From assembly GCA_963762545.1 (NCBI GenBank), contig CAVXLC010000002.1, forward strand, positions 1,302,001 to 1,366,000: 64,000 bases of DNA. The letters are read 5' to 3'. This DNA is from JABFSM01 sp963762545. GTDB lineage: Bacteria; Gemmatimonadota; Gemmatimonadetes; Gemmatimonadales; GWC2-71-9. Below, piece after piece: positions 41,504-49,691 of the stretch (positions are counted from its first letter, which is position 1; the number at the start of each line of letters is the position of its first letter). The notes under the pieces are model-generated. The model saw only the letters and a list, made by a program, of their open reading frames with translations. It was not told where the DNA came from and searched no databases. A program made the position numbers and the translations under genes.

Positions 41504-44500
41504 CTACGGCACCAGCCGCGCCGCGGCCCCCCGGTCCGCGACGGTCGGCAAGTTCTTCGCCCGCAGCTGGTCGTTCAGCCCCGCCAGGTCGCCCGCCATC
41601 AGCGCGTCGAGCGCCCGCAGCTGGGTGCCGAGCTGGTCGGTGAGGATCTTCTGTACCTCCAGGTGCTGGTTGGTCGGCTTGAAATCGGCGGCGGTCATGC
41701 CGTTGGCGAGATACCCGATCATCGAGATCAGCTTGGCTCCGAAGCGCACCCCATCCTGCCCCGCCCCGGTCTGCCGCAAATCCACCAGGTTCATCTCCAG
41801 GTCGATGAGCTTCTGGTTCATGGCTGCCGCGGCGCGCCGCATCGTCGTGTCGGTCGTGAGCCTCGGCAACCCCTCGAGCTGGACCCGCGCCGTCTCGATC
41901 CGCCGGACCGCGCCCGCCGCGGTGTTGAGCTGGTCGCGCAGTGCGCTCACCACCTGGGTCTGCGCCGCGATGTCCGCCTCGCTCCCCGCCGAATGGGGAT
42001 CCTTGAGCACCACCAGCGGCTGGGTCTGGCTCACCCCATCCACCGTGAGCCTGACCGTATAGGTGCCCGGCGGAGACAGAATCGTGATCCGGCCGGTGCC
42101 CGGCGCCACCCGGCCCTCGGGACCTGCCTTGATATAGGACGCGTACATCGGGCTGGTGAACAGCCGCACCTCGGTGCTGGGAGTACCGCGAAGGTCCCAG
42201 GTCACCCGGTTGAGCCCCGCGGCATTGGGGCCGGTGAGGGTGCGGACGACCTGTCCGGCGGCGTCGAGGATGGTCACCACCGGAGCGGCCTTGGCCGGCG
42301 TCCCGAGGAGATAGTTGATCGACGCGCCGTATTCCGGATCGGAGCCCGCCGTGGGATCGTCGTACGCGGTGGACGGGGCGGTGATCGGCCGGAACCGGTA
42401 GGCCGGCCGCAGCGTAAAGAGGTGGGCGCTCTGGCCGGTCACCTCGTCGGTGAGCTGCTGCAGCGGGGTGATGTCATCCATGATCCAGAAGCCCCGGCCG
42501 TAGGTCGAGATCACCAGATCGTTGAAGTGCTCCTGCACCACGATGCCCGACACCGGCACGTGGGGCAGATTGCTCTGGAGTGGGAGCCAGCTGTCTCCCC
42601 CGTTGAACGAGACGTAGATCGAGTTCTCGGTGCCCAGATAGAGCAGTCCCCGGCGCACCGGGTCTTCGGTGATCACCTTGGCGTAGCTCACCATGTTCCT
42701 GGGCAGGCCGTTCACGATGAGCCGGAAGGTCTTCCCGTAGTCGGTGGTCTTGTACACCCAGGGATCCCGGTTGTTCTCCTGGTGGGCATCCACCGTGAGG
42801 TACGCGGTGCCGCCGTCGTAGCGCGACGGCGCGATGGACCGCACCGAGCCCCAGGCCGGAAGCATCGGAAGGTTCCTGGTCAGGTTGGTCCAGGTTCCGC
42901 CGTTGTCCCGGGTGAGCTGCACCTGCCCGTCGTTGGTGCCGGCCCAGATCACCCCCTTCTCCTTGGGGCTCTCGGCGATGCTGTACACCACGCCGGCGTA
43001 CTCGACCCCGATATTGTCCGGCGTGAGTCCCCCCGAGCTGCCCTGGCGGCTCTTGTCGTTGAGGGTGAGGTCGGGGCTGATCACCTGCCAGCTCTGCCCC
43101 CCGTCCTGGGTGCGGTGCACGAACTGGCTCCCGACATAAATGGTGTTGTGATCGTGCGGGGAGATATGCAGCGGCGCGTCCCAGACGAAGCGGTACTTCA
43201 CCCCTTCGGCCGGCCCGTTGGATTGCTGGGGCCACACCTCGACGTTCCGGAGCTGGCGGCGGTCCTCCTCGAACCGGACCACGATCCCGCCCACCATCCC
43301 GGACCCCGACGCGGTGGACCAGACCACGTTGGCGTCGGTCGGATCGGGGGTGGCCCAGCCGCTCTCGCCGCCGCCCACCGAGTGCCACATCCCCCGGCTG
43401 ATCCCCGCGCTCCGTCCGCCCTGCACCCGGCTGTTGCTGGGGCCGCGATAGCTGGGCTCGTCCTGCTTGTTGCCCAGCACGTTGTAGGGGATCTCGTTGT
43501 CCACCGTGACGTGGTAGATCTGCGCGTTGGTGAGCCGCTGGCGGAGCCAGGTGCGGCCCCGGTTCTCGGTGATCGACAGGCCCTGGTCGTGGCCCACGAT
43601 CATCCGGTCGGCGTTGGTGGGGTCGATCCAGATGTCGTGGTGATCGCCGCCGGGAGCCCGTTCCCCGGTCTGCTGCACCAGCGTGACGCCGCCGTCGATG
43701 GACTTCGAGTAGGAGGCGGTCAGGAAGTAGGTCTCATCCTCGTCCGCGGGCGACACCGCCATGCGGGAGTAGTAGTGCGCCCGGCCCATCACGTTCCGGT
43801 CCGGGTTGACCATCGTCCACTTGCGGCCGCCGTCGTCGGAGCGCCAGAGCTCGCCGGTGCCGGTGGGCTGGCCTTCCCACGGAATGCCGTCGCCGGTCTC
43901 GATCATGGCGTAGACCCGCTGCGGATTGGACCGCGCGATGGCCACCGCCACCTTCCCGACCGGGCTGGCCGGAAGGCCGTTGCCCACCAGGCGGGTCCAG
44001 GTGGTGCCACCGTCGCGCGACACGAACAGGCCGCCCCCCGGGCCCCCGCTTCGGCGTCCCCAGGTGTGGATTTCGAACTGCCACATACCGGCAAAGAGCA
44101 CCCGCGGGTTGGAGGGGTCCATGGCCAGGTCGGAGCAGCCGGTCTTCTGGTCCACGAAGAGCACCAGCGTCCAGGTGGCGCCGCCGTCGGTGGTGCGGTA
44201 CACCCCGCGCTCCGGCTGGTCGCCGTAGGCATGGCCCAGGGCGCAAACGTACACGATGTCGGGATTGGTGGGATGGATGATGGTGCGGGGGATGCGGCCG
44301 GTCTTCTCCAGCCCCATCAGCCTCCAGGTGGTGCCGGCGTCGGAGGACTTGTACACCCCTTGCCCCACCGAGACGTGACTCCGGATGTGGCCCTCGCCGG
44401 TGCCGGCCCACACGATGTTCGGGTCGCTCTCGGCAACCGCCAGGGAGCCGATGGACTGCACCGGCTGATCGTCGAAGACGCTGGACCAGTGGATCCCGCC

Positions 44501-44740
44501 GTCGCTGGTCTTGTAGACGCCACCTGACGCCGCGCCGGCGTAGTAGACGCGGGTGTTGCCCGGCACGCCGACCACCGCGCTGAAGCGATTCCCCTCCGGG
44601 CCGATGAACCGCCAGTGGAGCGAATCGAGGACCGCCGGGGCGACCGGCCGCGGAGCCGGCACTTGGGCCGAGGCTCGGCGTCCCGGGGCCGCGAGGGTCA
44701 GGATGCCGAGCGCGAGCGCGACACGCAGGGGGGTGCGCAT
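41504..44740 (-). CDS. Large secreted BNR/VPS10-like beta-propeller protein
   Basis: 1078-residue exported protein with a signal peptide (ending near RRASAQ). The N-terminal ~750 residues are BNR/sortilin-like repeats with recurring Asp-box motifs: KTSDGGIHW, KSSDAGTTW, RTTDGGATW, VSRDGGTTW, RSDDGGRKW, RTQDGGQSW, TRDNGGTW. This predicts one or two large beta-propellers. A FlgD-like Ig domain follows (TILDAAGQVVRTLTG, GLNRVTWDLRG) and then a helical C-terminal region of about 150 residues. Similar proteins are abundant in Gemmatimonadota and Acidobacteriota and lack a proven catalytic role; some are annotated as glycosyl hydrolases on the repeats alone. Confidence 0.87.
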   Translation of the reverse strand: MRTPLRVALALGILTLAAPGRRASAQVPAPRPVAPAVLDSLHWRFIGPEGNRFSAVVGVPGNTRVYYAGAASGGVYKTSDGGIHWSSVFDDQPVQSIGSLAVAESDPNIVWAGTGEGHIRSHVSVGQGVYKSSDAGTTWRLMGLEKTGRIPRTIIHPTNPDIVYVCALGHAYGDQPERGVYRTTDGGATWTLVLFVDQKTGCSDLAMDPSNPRVLFAGMWQFEIHTWGRRSGGPGGGLFVSRDGGTTWTRLVGNGLPASPVGKVAVAIARSNPQRVYAMIETGDGIPWEGQPTGTGELWRSDDGGRKWTMVNPDRNVMGRAHYYSRMAVSPADEDETYFLTASYSKSIDGGVTLVQQTGERAPGGDHHDIWIDPTNADRMIVGHDQGLSITENRGRTWLRQRLTNAQIYHVTVDNEIPYNVLGNKQDEPSYRGPSNSRVQGGRSAGISRGMWHSVGGGESGWATPDPTDANVVWSTASGSGMVGGIVVRFEEDRRQLRNVEVWPQQSNGPAEGVKYRFVWDAPLHISPHDHNTIYVGSQFVHRTQDGGQSWQVISPDLTLNDKSRQGSSGGLTPDNIGVEYAGVVYSIAESPKEKGVIWAGTNDGQVQLTRDNGGTWTNLTRNLPMLPAWGSVRSIAPSRYDGGTAYLTVDAHQENNRDPWVYKTTDYGKTFRLIVNGLPRNMVSYAKVITEDPVRRGLLYLGTENSIYVSFNGGDSWLPLQSNLPHVPVSGIVVQEHFNDLVISTYGRGFWIMDDITPLQQLTDEVTGQSAHLFTLRPAYRFRPITAPSTAYDDPTAGSDPEYGASINYLLGTPAKAAPVVTILDAAGQVVRTLTGPNAAGLNRVTWDLRGTPSTEVRLFTSPMYASYIKAGPEGRVAPGTGRITILSPPGTYTVRLTVDGVSQTQPLVVLKDPHSAGSEADIAAQTQVVSALRDQLNTAAGAVRRIETARVQLEGLPRLTTDTTMRRAAAAMNQKLIDLEMNLVDLRQTGAGQDGVRFGAKLISMIGYLANGMTAADFKPTNQHLEVQKILTDQLGTQLRALDALMAGDLAGLNDQLRAKNLPTVADRGAAARLVP

Positions 44741-44813
44741 GAGTAGCTCCGGATGGGATGTCTGGGGACGTCCGGAAGCTACCCCGCCGGGAGGAGGACG
44801 GGGAGGGTGGCGG

Positions 44814-45386
44814 CTATTCCACCGGACTGGGTGAGCCCATGGTGCCGCCCCGCTGGAGGAACACGTACACCAGGGAGGTGACGTCGAAGCAGGCCCGGCC
44901 GATGAGATCCGAGCCCAGCCGGCTGCCCAGCCACGCCGGCGTGAGCCAGGGGGACGCGCCCTTCACGTCGAGGCCCGTCGGCTCCATCCGCCGGACGCAG
45001 AGCGCGGCATCGACCAGCGCCGCGGCGGAGTGCGCCGGCTTGCCCGGCGTGGCGGCAAACGCCGCGGTGGTGGAGAGCGTGAGCGCCAGGCGTACCGTCC
45101 CCGCGATCGTCACGGGCGGTGCCCCCGCGGGAGCCTCCTCCCGCAGCCGGACGGTCAGCTCGACCTTCAGATCCGGACAGGTCGCGGTCACGACCTTCGG
45201 ATCCGTGAGCGTCACCGTGGTGCCTTCGCGGCTCTCCCGGATCGGAAACGCTCGGCCCAATCCGGCGGTCACCACGAATTGCAGCTGCTCCATCGGGACC
45301 AGGGTACACGCGTCGACCGTGACCGTATCGGCGGGAACGCCGAGGGTCGCCATCAGCCGGAGCGCGTGAATCGTCGGGGTGAGCAC
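44814..45386 (-). CDS. Unknown protein, last gene of the secreted-protein operon
   Basis: 190-residue protein of no recognised family. It lacks a clear signal peptide in the chosen start (MLTPTIHALRL); a shorter start at MATLGVPADTVTV is possible. It has four cysteines, beta-strand-like sequence (VTVDACTLVPMEQLQFVVTAG, TVTLTDPKVVTATCPDLKVEL) and a C-terminal segment ending SPSPVE. Seven bases separate it from the CARDB gene, so it is likely co-transcribed with the four genes upstream. Confidence 0.6.
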   Translation of the reverse strand: MLTPTIHALRLMATLGVPADTVTVDACTLVPMEQLQFVVTAGLGRAFPIRESREGTTVTLTDPKVVTATCPDLKVELTVRLREEAPAGAPPVTIAGTVRLALTLSTTAAFAATPGKPAHSAAALVDAALCVRRMEPTGLDVKGASPWLTPAWLGSRLGSDLIGRACFDVTSLVYVFLQRGGTMGSPSPVE

Positions 45387-45392
45387 GAATCG

Positions 45393-46181
45393 TCAGCCGG
45401 GGCCGAACTGCTTGGTCCCGAGGTTGTTGTCGGTTCGCTTCTCGACGATCTGGTGGAAGAAATCGAGGTAGACCTTGACGAGCACCTTGTCGGTGCCGAG
45501 GTAGACCCCGGAGAGGTGAAAGGTGGTGGAACCGCCCGGCGCGAGCGGATCGATCTGGGTGTCCTGCAGGATCGGCCATGCCGCCGGATCCAGCCCGGCC
45601 AGCACCCCCGACGGGCCGCCCCAGGCGCGGGCAATCACCAGGTGGGGTGTCGCGAGGTTGCCCTGGTTCTGGACCGTGATCTGGATCCGGTACCGGACGT
45701 TGAGATCCTGCCAGTCCTGCTTGATCGCCGTCACCGTCAGATCGGGGCACTTCGGCGTGAGGCTCAGCGCCTGGGTGTTGTTCGTCTCGCGGGCTTCGGC
45801 AATCACCTGCTGCGCGTCGGCCACGATCTTGATCTCCACCGTGGCGCAGCTGTCCACCCGGGCCAGCTGCGAGACCACCTGGGTCTGTGCCTGAGCCGCC
45901 ATCGGGGTGTGCTTGTAGGTGTCCCGGCGCACCCCGCCCAGGTAGATGTCCGCGACAAAGGGCTGGGGAATCGCGCTGCGCCCGGCATTGACCATCGTGT
46001 AGGTGACGTGATTGGAGGGGTCGAGCCCGATCCCCATCGGGAGGAGATCCATCCCGTCGACCGGGGTGACCGGGACCCCCTTGCCCGGCAGAGTGAGGCC
46101 GGGCGATCCGACGGGCGGCCGCTGCGCCGCCAGCGCGGGAGCGATCAGGGCGGACAGGACAACGAGGATTGGCCGACGCAT
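45393..46181 (-). CDS. Secreted CARDB-domain protein
   Basis: 262-residue exported protein: signal peptide MRRPILVVLSALIAPALA, then two Ig-like CARDB-type modules. The first shows YTMVNAGRSAIPQPFVADIYLGG and EARETNNTQALSL; the second, DLTVTAIKQDWQDLN, IQITVQNQGNL and a closing DNNLGTKQFG. CARDB domains bind other extracellular proteins or sugars in adhesion-like proteins. It lies 13 bases from the hydrolase upstream in the same operon. It probably acts as an adhesion or binding accessory. Confidence 0.78.
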   Translation of the reverse strand: MRRPILVVLSALIAPALAAQRPPVGSPGLTLPGKGVPVTPVDGMDLLPMGIGLDPSNHVTYTMVNAGRSAIPQPFVADIYLGGVRRDTYKHTPMAAQAQTQVVSQLARVDSCATVEIKIVADAQQVIAEARETNNTQALSLTPKCPDLTVTAIKQDWQDLNVRYRIQITVQNQGNLATPHLVIARAWGGPSGVLAGLDPAAWPILQDTQIDPLAPGGSTTFHLSGVYLGTDKVLVKVYLDFFHQIVEKRTDNNLGTKQFGPG

Positions 46182-46194
46182 GGCGATCGCCTCC

Positions 46195-47478
46195 TTACGG
46201 CCGCGGGCCCGGCTTGACTCCCCTTCCGAGCGAAGGGTCGATCAGCTGCGCCACCTGGGTTTGCAGGGCCCGATCCCACAGCACCTCGGCATGATTGAGG
46301 TGATCGGTGAAATGGGTGGACCAGGGTAGCCGAGCCCGCGCGTCGCTCACCAGGCCGTCGCCGAAGCCGGCCTTCACCTCCGCCACGAACGGGCGGATCT
46401 TGTCGAACACCGGTGAAATGGGTGCGAGCACCGCGGGGTTCACCCGCCAGACGAAGTACTGGCTCAACCCCTTGTACTGCGGGACGGCGCTCGTCGCGTC
46501 GAAGGTCCACGCATACAGCCGGAAATAACTCGGGTTGACGCCGCCGAAGGTGTAGTACTTGACGCCGGGGAGCGCGGTTTCTCCGTTGGCCAGCGACCGC
46601 AGCATCGGACTGTCCGGAGTGAGCTCCCGGCTCTCGAAGTCCACCAGCAGCTTGGTCATGGGGCGCATCGCCTCGGTGACCAGATTCCGCAGCTCGGCCT
46701 TGAGCGGCACCGAAATGACCGACGGGGCGCAACAGTCCACCAGGTCTGCCGTCTCGCTCGCCAGCCGCCCGGGCCACTGGCCCAGCTCACTCCCCTGATG
46801 GGGAGAATGGATGGTCACCACCCACTTGACCCTCGCGATGTCACCGCTCGCCTTCCGCTCCTTCAGGATCCGCCGAATCAGCAGGCCACCCCGGCTATGC
46901 CCGACCAGGGCGACCGACGGGGGCGCCGCCGGGCTTCGGGCCCGAGTCTGCGCCAGCAGCGAGTCGAAGGCCACCAGTGCCGACGGAACCGCTTCCTCGA
47001 AGGCGAGCCCCGGCTGACTCCATGTCGCCACGGTGAATCCCAGCCCCGCCAGATAGTCGAACCAGTTGTGAGCCCGGTCCCAGGCGGCCGCATCCCCGCC
47101 ATAGAGCCATTCCGAGGTGCCCAGCTTGTAGACCCCGACTCCCGGCGTCGAGTGGGAGTCTCCGATCCGTTGCGCACCGGGATCGTGCGCGATGTCGTAG
47201 GAGTAGCCGACCGTGGACGGCGCGGTCCAGGTCAGGAGACTCTGGTGCAGGCCGTGCACCAGGAGGATCGCCGGTCGGGCCGGATCCCGCGCGCAGGTGA
47301 GCTGACCGCCCAGCCCGACGTGAGCCCACCACTTCCGTACCGCGTCGGTGCAGTAGGCCGGACTGGACGGTTGCGTCGTGAGCGGTACGACCGGTCGCGG
47401 GAGAACCTGGCCCCGGAGTGGGGCTGCCCATGCGGGGAAAGCCAGTGCGACCGTGAGGGCGCGGCGGCCCCGGCTCAT
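46195..47478 (-). CDS. Secreted alpha/beta hydrolase (lipase/esterase-like)
   Basis: 427-residue exported protein with signal peptide (MSRGRRALTVALAFPAWAAPLRG). The oxyanion-hole segment ILLVHGLHQS and nucleophile elbow VALVGHSRGG put it in the triacylglycerol lipase/PGAP1-like group; the late HFTDHLNHAEVLWD supplies a candidate catalytic His. A CC pair lies mid-protein (DLVDCCAPSV). The ATG overlaps the upstream gene's stop (ATGA). The substrate is likely a lipid, ester or polymer outside the cell; sequence does not say which. Confidence 0.83.
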   Translation of the reverse strand: MSRGRRALTVALAFPAWAAPLRGQVLPRPVVPLTTQPSSPAYCTDAVRKWWAHVGLGGQLTCARDPARPAILLVHGLHQSLLTWTAPSTVGYSYDIAHDPGAQRIGDSHSTPGVGVYKLGTSEWLYGGDAAAWDRAHNWFDYLAGLGFTVATWSQPGLAFEEAVPSALVAFDSLLAQTRARSPAAPPSVALVGHSRGGLLIRRILKERKASGDIARVKWVVTIHSPHQGSELGQWPGRLASETADLVDCCAPSVISVPLKAELRNLVTEAMRPMTKLLVDFESRELTPDSPMLRSLANGETALPGVKYYTFGGVNPSYFRLYAWTFDATSAVPQYKGLSQYFVWRVNPAVLAPISPVFDKIRPFVAEVKAGFGDGLVSDARARLPWSTHFTDHLNHAEVLWDRALQTQVAQLIDPSLGRGVKPGPRP

Positions 47479-49691
47479 TCCGGCCCGCCTCCACCGGCGG
47501 CCGCCACCGCAATCGGCACCTGAGTCGGCGGGGGCGCCGGGAGAAAAGTCCGGTGGTGATCGTCACTCACCGGCACCACGGTCAGGGTGTTGCTGCCCGC
47601 CGTGGACCAGGTGAAGCCGATAACCAGATCCTTGGTCGGATCGAAGGTGCAGGTGCCCTTCCCCGCCTGCCATTGGCATTGCGGCGTGGCGCCGGGTGTC
47701 GCGTTGCCGGTCCAGCTCACCCGGTAGAGCACGGGATTCGTATAGGGATAGCACGAGGGCATTCGCACCTTGTACACCGCGGCCTTCCCCGTGGTCGCTT
47801 GCCTGGCCCCGTTCACCTCGGCCACCAGCGCGTTCGAGCCTCCCGGCGCCAGATCGCGGAACCAGAGGTGTTTGTCACCCGTCACCGAGTGCACGAAGGG
47901 CTGCCCGATGACCTTGCGGAGGACCAATGCCTCCGCCCGCAGGTCCACGCCCCAGTCCAGATCGGCCGCGAGGAGGTGATTCTCCTGGCTGCTGGACCCG
48001 CCGCCGATGGTCTGGGAGCCGGCCGCCGCCTCGCAGCCGCTCGCGGTGCCGAGCAGGTACGGCTGGGGGCCGACTCGCGCGCTCAGCGCGTCCACATCGA
48101 AGTCCAGCTGCAGCGCGGTGTAGATCGACGGCTTGACGTAGACCTGCCCCTGGATCGAGGCGCCTTCACTCGCGGTGGTAGGATCGGGAATCCCGTGGGA
48201 GCTCGCGTGGCAGCCGGCGCCGCTGCAGCTGAAATCGAACGCGGCCTTGTGCGGATTGTCGATCTCGAAGTGTCCCTCCGCCTTGCCCTGGCCGCCGACG
48301 CCGATGTCCCCTTCGATGTAGGCGCTGACGTCCAGCTCCGCCACCGGCACGCCGCCGACCACGATCGGGATCACCTCGATGGGAATCTGCGGCCCGCCGG
48401 TGGGCGGGATCGCGAAGATCTTGTGGAAGCTTCCGGTGGCCGAGACCGTCCCGGTGAGTCGTTCGCCGACGGTCAGCGTGCCGTTCCCGGCCAGACTCTT
48501 GGGACGGACCACGAACGGCAGGCAGGGGATGTAGAACAGATCCAGTTCGGACTTGAAATCCGACTGGATCGGGAAGCCCAGGCCGACGGTGCCTTGCACC
48601 GTGCCCGAGGCCGCCCCGCCGCCGCCCAGGTTCTGCGACCCCGATTGCTCCAGGTGCACCGTCATCTGGGGTGTGATGGAGAACTGCACCGGAATGTTCG
48701 GGAGCGGCAGGGTGTGGTCGGCAAAGCAGCCCTGGGCCATGTTCCAGTCGTGGGCCAGCTCCCCGGACACATGGTCCCACGCCTGGACCGCCTTGTCCCA
48801 GTTCCTCCGCCATTCGTCGGTGACCGCCTGCCCGGCGCAATCGAACGAGTCGTACCAGTGGCCGCAACTTGCCCCACTCTCGTCCTGCGTCGGCTGCACA
48901 TAGTCCGGCACCGGGTGCGCCGCGACCCACTCCTGGGCCAGCTGGGTGTTTACGATGTAGTGATCCGGTCCCCCAGGCGGAATCGTTTTCACGTGCATCT
49001 CGAGCAGCCTTCGCACGCCGTCGGGCAGGCCCGGCGCTTGCTCGATCGCCTTCAGTCCGCGCAGGTGCAGCACGGCGGCCGTGACCGTCTTCCCTCCGAT
49101 CGAGGCCGAGATCTGCCGTCCCCCGAACCGCGGCAGGACCACTTCGCGGATGGCGCTGGGCGGGTGGGGCGTGCCGTACGAAATCGTGGGCAAGGCAAAC
49201 TGATTCACGGTGCCCTTCGGTACGGCACCCAGGACCGGGGCCGCCGGCGGGCTCGGCGCCACCGCGCCCGGCACGGGAACCCGGCTCACCGGAGCCGGCG
49301 CGGGTGCCGGCGCCGGGGCCGGCGCGGGGGCCGGCGGGGGCTGAGCAGCGGGCAACCGGGTCGGCGCCGGAATGGCGCCAGGGGCCTGCGGTCCACTGGT
49401 GATGGCGCAACACGCCGACCGCCCGTCGAGCGACACCTGGCGCGTCGTGAGGTTGGCATACACCCCCTGGCCAACCCGGAGCGAAGCCAGCGTCGCCCCA
49501 TTGACCACCTTGAACTGGAAGATGTTTCCAGTGGCGGTGACCTTTGCGGACACGATGCCCGTGCCGGTGTTGATGGCGGTGATGGTACAGCACGGGGGGG
49601 GCGTTTGCGCGGCGCTCTGGCCCGACGCCATGGTGAGTGCCGCACCAAGAACCAACAGAGTGCGCATGGTTGCCCTCCAGCGTGACGTCAT
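47475..49691 (-). CDS. Large secreted protein of unknown function with vicinal cysteines
   Basis: 738-residue exported protein that I do not recognise. Signal peptide near the start (RTLLVLGAALTMASGQSAAQ). Immediately after comes a compact domain with two CC pairs (PPPCCTITAI, RSACCAITSG), then an alanine-proline linker (PAPAPAPAPA-type) encoded by simple repeats near 49284-49340. The large remainder is beta-rich with scattered cysteines. The internal segment around IQGQVYVKPSIYTALQLDFD and the C-terminal CQWQAGKGTCTFD look like exported beta-sandwich modules. MRTLLVLG eight codons in is an alternative start. It is second in the operon, with ATGA overlaps at both ends. Confidence 0.75.
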   Translation of the reverse strand: MTSRWRATMRTLLVLGAALTMASGQSAAQTPPPCCTITAINTGTGIVSAKVTATGNIFQFKVVNGATLASLRVGQGVYANLTTRQVSLDGRSACCAITSGPQAPGAIPAPTRLPAAQPPPAPAPAPAPAPAPAPVSRVPVPGAVAPSPPAAPVLGAVPKGTVNQFALPTISYGTPHPPSAIREVVLPRFGGRQISASIGGKTVTAAVLHLRGLKAIEQAPGLPDGVRRLLEMHVKTIPPGGPDHYIVNTQLAQEWVAAHPVPDYVQPTQDESGASCGHWYDSFDCAGQAVTDEWRRNWDKAVQAWDHVSGELAHDWNMAQGCFADHTLPLPNIPVQFSITPQMTVHLEQSGSQNLGGGGAASGTVQGTVGLGFPIQSDFKSELDLFYIPCLPFVVRPKSLAGNGTLTVGERLTGTVSATGSFHKIFAIPPTGGPQIPIEVIPIVVGGVPVAELDVSAYIEGDIGVGGQGKAEGHFEIDNPHKAAFDFSCSGAGCHASSHGIPDPTTASEGASIQGQVYVKPSIYTALQLDFDVDALSARVGPQPYLLGTASGCEAAAGSQTIGGGSSSQENHLLAADLDWGVDLRAEALVLRKVIGQPFVHSVTGDKHLWFRDLAPGGSNALVAEVNGARQATTGKAAVYKVRMPSCYPYTNPVLYRVSWTGNATPGATPQCQWQAGKGTCTFDPTKDLVIGFTWSTAGSNTLTVVPVSDDHHRTFLPAPPPTQVPIAVAAAGGGGPE

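Noticed and set aside
41423..44527. A 1034-codon open frame on plus opposite the BNR-repeat gene
   Set aside because: Antisense of a clear repeat protein with signal peptide; composition is biased (His, Gly, Val, Arg) and no motif is visible.
49284..49340. GC-rich simple repeat as a regulatory element
   Set aside because: It encodes an in-frame Ala-Pro linker of the 738-residue protein, a sufficient explanation.
47553..49685. 710-codon open frame on plus opposite the 738-residue secreted protein
   Set aside because: Arg/His/Gly-rich text without domains; the minus strand gives a signal peptide and ATGA junctions at both ends.
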